A DNA stretch of 64,000 bases. Source: Agrostemma githago (taxonomy: Eukaryota > Streptophyta > Magnoliopsida > Caryophyllales > Caryophyllaceae). The stretch lies in NCBI GenBank assembly GCA_958450325.1, contig OY288253.1, positions 61,008,266 to 61,072,265 of the forward strand. The letters run 5' to 3'. The position numbers were made by a program, and so were the translations under genes. The notes beneath the pieces were generated by a model. It had not been told where the DNA came from. It made no database searches and was given only the letters and a program-made list of their open reading frames with translations. This document shows positions 56,785 through 64,000 of this stretch, one piece after another. Every line of letters starts with the position of its first letter. Positions within the stretch are counted from its first letter, which is position 1.

Positions 56785-57397
56785 TAGGGAATATCCTTTC
56801 TCCTAGTCATCACAGGAATAGGCCTTTATATCACTTCCCCTACTTCACCTAGGCATACAGGCCTAACCAGGAAATTCCAGGAATCCGTGTCAGAATCCGA
56901 TTAGGAATCAAAGTCATCCCAAGCATCCTTATTTCCAAGCATTCCAAAAAAAATTCAGCATTTTTCTTTTCAAAAATTTTCGAAAAAATCATCATTTCTT
57001 CCCCAGCATGAGTCAGTGTTTCACCTAAATGTTACATACAAATTATGTCAGCATACAGATACACCCAAGACTCCCAGAAATTCTAAGTTCCCCAGTGGAA
57101 AAGCTCAAGCAACTTCTTTCAGGATATATCTGCAAACAGATATGCCCATAGCTTCCAAGGCAAGCTCCCGCGCAATTCTAAGACAGGATATATATGCAAA
57201 CAGATATACCCATAGCTTCCTAGGCAAGCTCCCGCGACATTATCAGCATCAACCCAGGTATGATTTCTATTCTATGGCTGGCGAGCCCATCACGCAGGTC
57301 TAATGGACCCTAAACGACCCAATCGGAAGTCTGCCAGGTTTTAATCCTTGATTGACCTGGTAGCTACTCTGACTTTTGCCTTGTCCAAGCCTCAGTC
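56785..57397 (+). other. Tat-right 3' internal region before the purine tract
   Basis: Non-coding. Includes a 64 bp tandem repeat (57121-57240) and the stretch conserved with 4084-4260 of Tat-left. Confidence 0.65.
57121..57240 (+). repeat. 64 bp tandem repeat, about two copies
   Basis: AGGATATATCTGCAAACAGA at 57121 is repeated with few changes at 57185, followed in both by CATAGCTTCC and GCAAGCTCCCGCG. Retand elements are named for an amplified tandem repeat; this may be its counterpart (inference). Confidence 0.8.
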
Positions 57398-57410
57398 AGA
57401 GTGGGGGCTC
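57398..57410 (+). promoter_or_regulatory. Tat-right polypurine tract
   Basis: AGAGTGGGGGCTC directly before the 3' LTR. Confidence 0.9.
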
Positions 57411-59844
57411 TGTAGACACCCACATTTTGACCGCCAGGTGTCTATAGTAGTTCCCGCCAAACACCCGATGATGATTGGACGTAAACGTGCTTTGATAGAC
57501 TCGGATATGGGCTTGTAATTATGAGCATTTGGTTTAGACTTATTACGGAGTACAAATTTCATAAAACCAACCTCAAATCCAGGCCCAGTGGGTCGTTTCG
57601 AGTCAATAACACTAATTTGGGTCGAAACCGTCACCAGGGGTAAAACCGTCTTTTAGCGACCGAGTCAAAACCCGGTCAAAGATTTTCCCGAGACATGTGA
57701 GTCAGCCGTGACACTCACACGGTTGACTCCAACCCAAGTTCCTACAAAAATTCAGATTCATTAAAACATTAAACAATTCCGTTAAAGGTAGAATTCAACC
57801 TCAAGTAGGAATTCTATCCGGAAACCGATTCAGACATTGACCGAGTACCAAATACCTGGCCAAACACTCCTCAATCAGCCGAGAATTCCTTTCTTCTTGG
57901 CCAAGAAAGCGGAATTCTCATGCTCCTCAAACTCCTACGTTTCCTATCCTAAGCGGTATTCAAACTCTCCTAAACCAAGGTCGGAAACTCCCTATAAATA
58001 GGACCTTCCGTCCAACACAATTTACATCGATCATACATCAGAAAAATACCAAGACACAACAACACAACAGCAGCAAAAACACGTCCAAAACACCCTCCAC
58101 ACACGGTTCATACACAAACCCGATAGTTAGCAAATCCCGACACTTTTCCCGAAACCTCGAAACCCCGATGAAGCCGGCCAAATCCGACGTCCCAAGCCAC
58201 CCGTCCAAACCGATACACCCTAACTCATCCTCATCATCTCGACGCTCCCAAGTCTAAGCCACTTCCCGACGAGCCTTATCCCGAGAAAACAAAGCATGTA
58301 GGTTGAGGGTGTAAATCAAACCCGTCTCTCTTTCTTCTCTTCCCTTTTCCTCGTTTTTTATTATTATGGGTCTTTCGTCGGTCTTTTTATTTTCTAATAT
58401 CAATATTACTTAAAAAACTATTTTTATATATCAAATATTCTTAAAAATATGATATCGATTCTATATAATCGAATATTGTATCGAAAAGAATTATATTAAG
58501 ATTTCGACGATTTCGTTACATTTTTTTCGTTCAAAATCCTTTTTTCAAACTTTTCGTTCAAAATCCTTTTTTTTTACTTTTCGTTCAAAACAAACTTTTT
58601 CAAAACCTTTTCTAAAATCCGTTCCGACTATTCGATATCGATTTCATAATCGAATATCGAATACGACGAATATCGAAAATATAAACCGAGTATAAATTAA
58701 TCCATATTTGTACGCGATTTATAAAAATAACGATTTTCGACAAAAAAATAAAAGAGGACAGACCCGCACGCGAGTCGCGCCCGGTCCAGGCGACTCGCGC
58801 ACGAGTCTGTGAACCGGCCTTTTTTTAGCTTTTCGTTCGTTTATTATTATTTATTCTACGAAACAATTTCTAAATTTATATCTTTTCTAAAACTATTCCA
58901 AATATTCGATATTAACTTCGTAGTCAACTATCGAATATAACGAATATCGAGAATATTAAGTCGAGTACGAATTATGCAATATTCATACGCGATTTAATCG
59001 AAAAAATTTCAAAAACCGCTTCCGAAACAGGCTGCCACGCGACTCGCCGACGTCCCGGGCGAGCCGCGCGGCCGGCTGCCGTGACCCGTCTTTTCTTCGT
59101 TTTTTTATATTATTTTTCGAACTTCGTTTTTTTTATACAAAACAGCGTGTTAATAATATTTTTTCAGATTTCGATTAATATTTATTTTCTCGGTTTCGTA
59201 TATTTATTTACTATATTATTATTCAATCGTTACTAACTCGTTTTCTCGTGTTTGTAGCAATTTATTTATTTCTTTGTTTTATCGTACTAAAACGAATTCA
59301 CATGCTAAAATAACTTTGACGTTATTAGTTTAACATGCATTAAACGACTTAGCAACCCATTTATTCATTTTTCCTCACATGCCTTAGGAAAATAATCTCT
59401 GCATATCATTCAATCGTCGAACTAACGCGTGTACACAAAACCAAACGATATCTTAGTAAAGGCCGCTAAGTGCGGGCGGGGTTGGGTGTTCTCAATGAGC
59501 TTCCCAACACGTACCCTCACCCCTTACTCAGAACCGTGGTTTCCGGATGTCCGAAACCATTGGCAACGAGAGTCATTCAATATACGATTAACCGCTCAAG
59601 TCGGCATCGGTATCGAACTGCAAAGGGACGAACCCAATAAACTCTGACATCGAAAATGGGTCAGGTTTTAAATATGGTCCACTACGACATAGAGTGGGTT
59701 CGAATGGTTCCGAATAACCATAAAATTCGGTGGCGACTCCTACTTCGATTTAAAATTCTATTCGATCCATCTCATATGGAAATTCTATCGCCTCCCCAAA
59801 ACCCGCGCTTCGCCGCGTCGGGGTGGACCTAAGTCATGTCCACA
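57411..59844 (+). repeat. Tat-right 3' LTR (2,434 bp)
   Basis: Full-length. TATAAATA at 57993-58000 is the probable TATA box; the GC-rich hairpin is at 58769-58799. Ends GTCCACA followed by TSD CTTAG. It lacks the ACTCGRYCGAGT arrays of the other two Tat copies, so it belongs to a different subfamily. Confidence 0.93.
57993..58000 (+). promoter_or_regulatory. Putative TATA box, Tat-right 3' LTR only
   Basis: CTATAAATAGG, then a typical plant leader rich in A and C. Absent from the 5' LTR because of the internal deletion. Confidence 0.65.
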
Positions 59845-60904
59845 CTTAGACACGCTATACAAAAACAAAAAGAACACACGAAAAAGAAAAGGCAAATAAA
59901 AGAAAACACAAGTAAAGCCATGCACTTCGTAGTCCATTGACATCAAGCATACAATCAACCACAACACCCAAGATGCTCATCTTCGAGAGCCTCCCAATAG
60001 CAACAACCTAACTCCTCTACGAAAGTAAAGAAGAAAGCGAAAAGGATTGAAGTTACCGAGCGGATTGCTTCCATAATCTCTTCATCATGTGCTATCAAGG
60101 TGGTGGTTATCCTGTAAGAGTAGAGAACAAGACCATACAAAGGACACGAAAACATAACGAAAACGAGAAAAGAAAAAGGAAAAAGAAAAGGAAAATATTT
60201 TTGGCTTTTAGAATTTTTCAAATTTTATGATTTTTGAAAGACTTTTGAAAAAAAAAATAAAAGACAGTAGATCCCTCCCCTGCATTAAAACTGTACATTG
60301 TCCTCAATGGACAACTAGGAGAAGATCGAAAAAGACGGAAAAAGAAAAATAAGAAAAATCTTTTTGAATTTTTATGATTTTTCAAATGTTTTTGGATTTT
60401 TTGAAATTTATGGGAAAAAGAAAATAAACGAAAAGAAAGAGGTAAAAGAGTGGCGGGCCTAGGTGCAATCACATCACCTAGACCCTAGCCAAGTGGCCAA
60501 GAAAATGAAAGGAAAATAAAAGAAGAGAAATTAAAAGAAGGGTGAAAATTTGGGCGTAGGTGTAATCACGTCACTTAGCTCGGATTAAGAAAAATTTGAG
60601 AAAAATGAAAAGAATTTGGATTTTCAAATGGTCAATGGCGTAGTCACATCGCCTAAAGATCGGGAGCGAAACCAAGGCCGCTTTGGCCGCAACAATCGGC
60701 AATGGGACAGCTTGCAAAGTTATGTTAGAGGTAAAACAATCACAATGGTCAAGGAATAGGAGGAACAAGAAACGGAATTAACCCAAGGACGTGCAATTAT
60801 AGACACATAAAGACTCACTGACTCAACCCGCGTGCATATACACAATACACACACCACACTACCTACCGACTCCGAGAGAGGGTCTAGTCGGACGGATCAT
60901 TTCT
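59845..60904 (-). other. Athila-outer 3' untranslated region (segment 3)
   Basis: Starts with the second CTTAG. Matches 39118-40150 of Athila-inner in reverse, including the low-complexity GAAAA/TTTTC stretch at 60160-60440. No ORF of note. Confidence 0.85.
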
Positions 60905-62050
60905 CTAGGACGGACTAGGAGACCCAGGGTAGAATGGTATACCATCGGAGGATGGTTGGGGAGAAAACTCCTCTGGACCGTCGCTACGCGAGAGGGCATA
61001 GTCAGATTCAATCTCACAAAGGTCGTAGATTGTACGACCTTCGGGCAACATGTAGTGCGCATACTCCCAAACTCTCGTTCCTCCCGACTCAGTCTTGGTC
61101 AGTCAAAATTCACTGGATCCCAAAGGTAGGTCCCAATTGTGGTGAACAAGGATAGTGGTTCGGTGTGCGTTGGGAACGATTAAAGCTCTTCCACGGCTAA
61201 TGTAGACGAGGCGTTGATGGGGTACATGAAAAATCCAAGTTGGAAAATAGGCCTCGTCAAGCCAAATGGAATCGTCAAGCGGGGTGAGGTGGTCGGTCGA
61301 ATAACCCAATTTGTTCGCAATGACTGTCACAAGACCTCCACAATCTAAGGAGGGGCGTTGGGTGACAATGATACGATGGAAATGCAACGTCACGACAAGT
61401 GGTAGGTCTAAGGGTTTAGGATTATCGAGTAAAGAGTCACAAATTAATTGCAAGATACACATATTAAGAGTATAAATATTATCGGCCGAGGGTAATAAGC
61501 AGTGGGAGAGCATCTCGCAAAAGTAGCGAATTGCGGGGTTACGAATTTCGGAGGCAAAGAATAAATTAGCCTCGTAACCCCCTTTACAGCGTGATATGCG
61601 CTTCCAAAAGTCTCTTCTAGATACACAAACTTGTATGTTGCTCGAGGATTCACTAAGTCCGGTACCCGATGAGGGTAGGCCTAGCGCGAGGCCGAGCTCG
61701 GAAATAGTCAAACGATGGGGTTTACCGAATAGTCAAAATTTAACCGCTCTTGGTGTGGTCGGATTGTCGAGGGCAAAGTACCTAGGAACTCACAAGTAAA
61801 GTCTTTGTAGGTGAAAGCCGCGAGGCTAAGGAGCTCGTTAGTTCCGGTCCTCGACGATAATTCCTTAATGTCGTCTACTATTCCTAAATTGGTCATTGTG
61901 TGGGGACAAGGTCACCTAGTACTCTGAAAGATCTTTTCAGAGAAGGTACGAGACAAGCTAAATTTGTAGGCTTAGAAGATTTAGAAGTTTTGGAAGTTGA
62001 AGTCATACCTTGTTTACGAGCGGCTTGTCTTGCTCTGATCTTGTCTCCAT
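60905..62050 (-). pseudogene. Athila-outer env-like ORF, broken
   Basis: Same gene as 38050-39117. On the minus strand it starts METR at 62050. Frame changes occur near 62030, 61900 and 61710; a TGA near 61103 interrupts the last part, after which the frame stays open to a TAG at 60905-60907. Shared blocks are LALGLPSSGTGLSE, NPAIRYFCEMLSHCLLPSA and GGLVTVIANKLGY. After VWEYA it continues with HYMLPEGRTIYDLCE and an acidic, Pro/Ser-rich tail that the inner copy lacks, so this copy shows the older, longer C-terminus. Confidence 0.85.
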
Positions 62051-62381
62051 AATAACAGATTTGCCAGTATACTCCCAAAAAACCTTAGCTTTACTTCTTC
62101 AAAAACCCAAAAATAATCACCCAAAATGAGATGGAATGGAGGTATGAATGTGGTTGGGGTATGGAAGGTGGTGTTTAATGAAATGAGGAGTGATAAGGTG
62201 AAATGAAAGTGAGGTGAAGGAGATATAAATAAAGGTAGTTGAGGAGGGAAAAGAAAGTTTTAAAGTAGATTATGAATATTTGGTGTTTGTGTTTTGGAGG
62301 GAAAGTTATGTGAGAAATTTGGGAAGGAGAGAATTGATATGGTAGTGAGTGAATAGCATAAAGGTGATCCGGCCAAAGTCG
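62051..62381 (-). other. Athila-outer region upstream of the env-like gene
   Basis: Non-coding, matches 37726-38049 of Athila-inner in reverse. It could hold the promoter of the env-like gene; I see no clear TATA box. Confidence 0.6.
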
Positions 62382-62731
62382 CCGGGTGAAATTTCACCCG
62401 GTGGTGCACCATCGGGTGAAGTTTCACCCGACGGGTTTTCTTCGTGAAATTCAATTTCTGCAAAAACTTTCCGCCGGGTGAAGTTTCACCCGATGAAATC
62501 TCATCGGACAAAATTTCGCCCGACGGTCTTCTGGTTAATTCTGGCAAATTTGGCAAATTAGGGATTTTTTTCGTAGGGCGAAGTTTCACCCGGTCATAAC
62601 CTCATTGGGTGAAGTTTCACCCGACGGAAAATCTTCATCAAATCCCTTGGCGTGGCAAAATTCTCATCGGGTGAAGTTTCACCCGACGGAAAACCGTCAA
62701 TAATCTCACCGGGCGAAGTTTCGCCCGGCAG
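62382..62731. repeat. Palindrome array, Athila-outer
   Basis: About nine palindromes of CGGGTGAAATTTCACCCG or CGGGTGAAGTTTCACCCG form. It is larger than the inner copy's array at 37482-37725 and sits at the same place between integrase and env-like gene. Confidence 0.87.
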
Positions 62732-63034
62732 TCATCTATGCTTCGTTTTTCCGCCTTGCCATTTCGTGGGTCCTCAATAATCACCTAAATTTTCAAATAA
62801 CGACATGACTCACATTACATAATCAATTTCTCCCACAAACATGCTTGTGGTCTTCAAATTAAGCTCTATAACTTCTCCAAAAGCTTGATCTTCATCCAAA
62901 AATGCTCCAAAATGAAACCCAGTTCATCCATTCATCTCAAGCTAAACAAAACTAACAAGCTCAAAGAATATGATACATATATACAAGGTGGTTGTTGAGG
63001 ATACCACCAAACCTACATCAATTAGAGAAGGAGC

Positions 63035-63835
63035 TTAAACAACGCTCCCCAACGGGAGCTCTCCAAGTTTTACGGTAGCAAAGGTCTCACGAACGTGACC
63101 GGCATGATAAATCTTCAAACGTTGTCCATTAACCATAACTTTCCCGGTTTCCGGGCTTGAGATCTCTATAGATCCATATGGTTGCACCTTGGTCACTTCA
63201 AATGGACCCAACCATTTTGATTTCAACTTACCGGGGAAAAGCTTAAAACGAGAATTGAAGAGTAATATCTTATCACCAACGGAGAAGTTCTTACGAAGTA
63301 TACGAGAATCGTGCCATTTGCGTGTTCGCTCCTTGTAGATCTTTGAATTTTCGTAAGCTTCAAGTCTTAATTCTTCCAATTCTTGTAGTTAGAGAAGGCG
63401 ATTATTTCCAACAACATTCTCGTCAAAGTTTAATTCTTTGATAGTCCATTTTGCTTTGTGTTCTAATTCCACCAGTAAATGACAAGCTTTACAATACATA
63501 AGTCGATACGGAGTGGTTTCAATCGGCGCTTTGTAGGCCGTCCTCAATGCCCAAAGGGCCTCATTAAATTTTAATGACCAATCCTTTCGGTGCGTATTTA
63601 CAACTTTTTCCAAAATTCCTTTGATTTGACAGTTGGAGATCTCGACTTGCCCATTTGATTGAGGGTGGTAGGCTAGGGACATCTTGTGAATGATATCATA
63701 TTTACTAAGAAGGTGTTCAAAGGTATCTTTTCTAAAATGAGAGCCTCCATCACTAATTATGGCTCTAGGCATACCGAATCTCGGGAAAATTACATTCTTG
63801 AAAAGTTTGATTACTACCTTGGAATCATTGGTAGG
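63035..63835 (-). pseudogene. Athila-outer integrase, core to C-terminus
   Basis: From 63835 leftward: NDSKVVIKLFKNV-like start, then MPRAIISDGGSHF (second catalytic Asp) and YHPQSNGQVEISN (catalytic Glu), down to ELEHKAKW in the frame 63772-63389. A stop (TAG) near 63388 splits it from the C-terminal part (63379-63035) with LLFNSRFKLFPGKLKSKW and the stop at 63035. The first catalytic Asp and everything upstream is beyond the insertion at 63836 and outside the window. Confidence 0.87.
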
Positions 63836-64000
63836 TGATGCGCGTATTTTATATACACTTGTTATGCCTTTTATACGCGCATTTCCGTGTTTATCGAGTA
63901 GTGAAAGCTACCATTTTACCTCAAATTGGCTACTTTGTGGTGTATTCTGTCTTTTTGCAGGAACGGAAGCCACAGGAGCTAAAACGAACCAAAACCGAGG
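63836..64000. mobile_element. Start of a further LTR-like insertion, continues beyond the window
   Basis: The integrase similarity ends at GTAGG (63831-63835) and a new sequence begins with TGATGCGCGTATTTTATATA, a TG start as in LTRs. Only 165 bases are visible, with no coding. Family not recognised; direction unknown. The putative duplication GTAGG cannot be checked here. Confidence 0.5.

Larger units (their letters stand above)
45346..59844 (+). mobile_element. Tat-right, near-complete Tat-type element with antisense gene
   Basis: 14,499 bp with TSD CTTAG (45341-45345 and 59845-59849). Order: 5' LTR (with a 610 bp deletion), primer site, leader, gag-pro-RT-RH-aRH-IN, antisense two-exon gene, tandem repeat, purine tract, full 3' LTR. 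The two LTRs differ by about 13 substitutions outside the deletion (by eye), so it is young. Coding defects are few. Layout and antisense gene resemble Retand-2 of Silene latifolia, from established knowledge of that family. Confidence 0.93.

Overview
This 64 kb window is plant nuclear DNA made almost entirely of LTR retrotransposons inserted into one another. I found no convincing host gene, tRNA gene, organellar sequence, CRISPR array or bacterial gene. Plant origin follows from the lineages present: Athila-type and Tat-type Ty3/gypsy elements, a chromovirus, a Ty1/copia relic, a Cassandra-like short element carrying 5S rRNA sequence, and a hAT-type non-autonomous DNA element. The Tat elements carry an antisense plant-mobile-domain gene and a tandem repeat before the 3' LTR. 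This resembles Retand of Silene latifolia, so a Caryophyllaceae genome is a reasonable but unproven guess.

Layout. 1-4988: part of a minus-strand Tat element ('Tat-left'): gag start, leader, a 2.67 kb LTR, and beyond it the 3' end of a Tat internal region with the truncated antisense gene, so this LTR has internal sequence on both sides. 4989-7497: LTR-like relic split by a 1,152 bp hAT element with an 8 bp target duplication. 7498-11171: minus-strand copia relic holding a 5S-bearing LTR and a long imperfect inverted repeat. 11172 to 63835: an outer minus-strand Athila ('Athila-outer') entered by everything that follows.

Nesting, proven by 5 bp target-site duplications (TSDs): Tat-mid (14128-45238, TSD GTCAT) and Tat-right (45346-59844, TSD CTTAG) both landed in the 3' untranslated region of Athila-outer, about 100 bp apart. 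Athila-inner (21395-43231, TSD GTATG) landed in the reverse transcriptase of Tat-mid. A gag-only chromovirus (29017-36948, TSD TCAAC) landed in the integrase of Athila-inner. With the copia relic as the base this is five layers. At 63836 another LTR appears to begin inside the integrase of Athila-outer.

Coding state. Tat-right is nearly intact: gag-pro-RT-RH is open for 1,479 codons, then come one frameshift, one stop and a second frameshift. On its opposite strand lies an unbroken two-exon gene (54896-56674) with a phase-0 GT-AG intron and its own TATA box, predicted to encode a 495-residue plant-mobile-domain protein. The 5' LTR of Tat-right has lost about 610 bp including the TATA box. Athila-inner has one frameshift and three stops in gag-pro-pol but a full env-like ORF. 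Tat-mid is dead (stops, YVND in place of YVDD, and a deletion from integrase into the 3' LTR). The chromovirus keeps only gag and the start of protease.

Short palindromes recur in arrays: ACTCGRYCGAGT in Tat LTRs and CGGGYGAAATTTCRCCCG in Athila LTRs and before the Athila env-like gene. With the antisense gene they are the least explained signals here.
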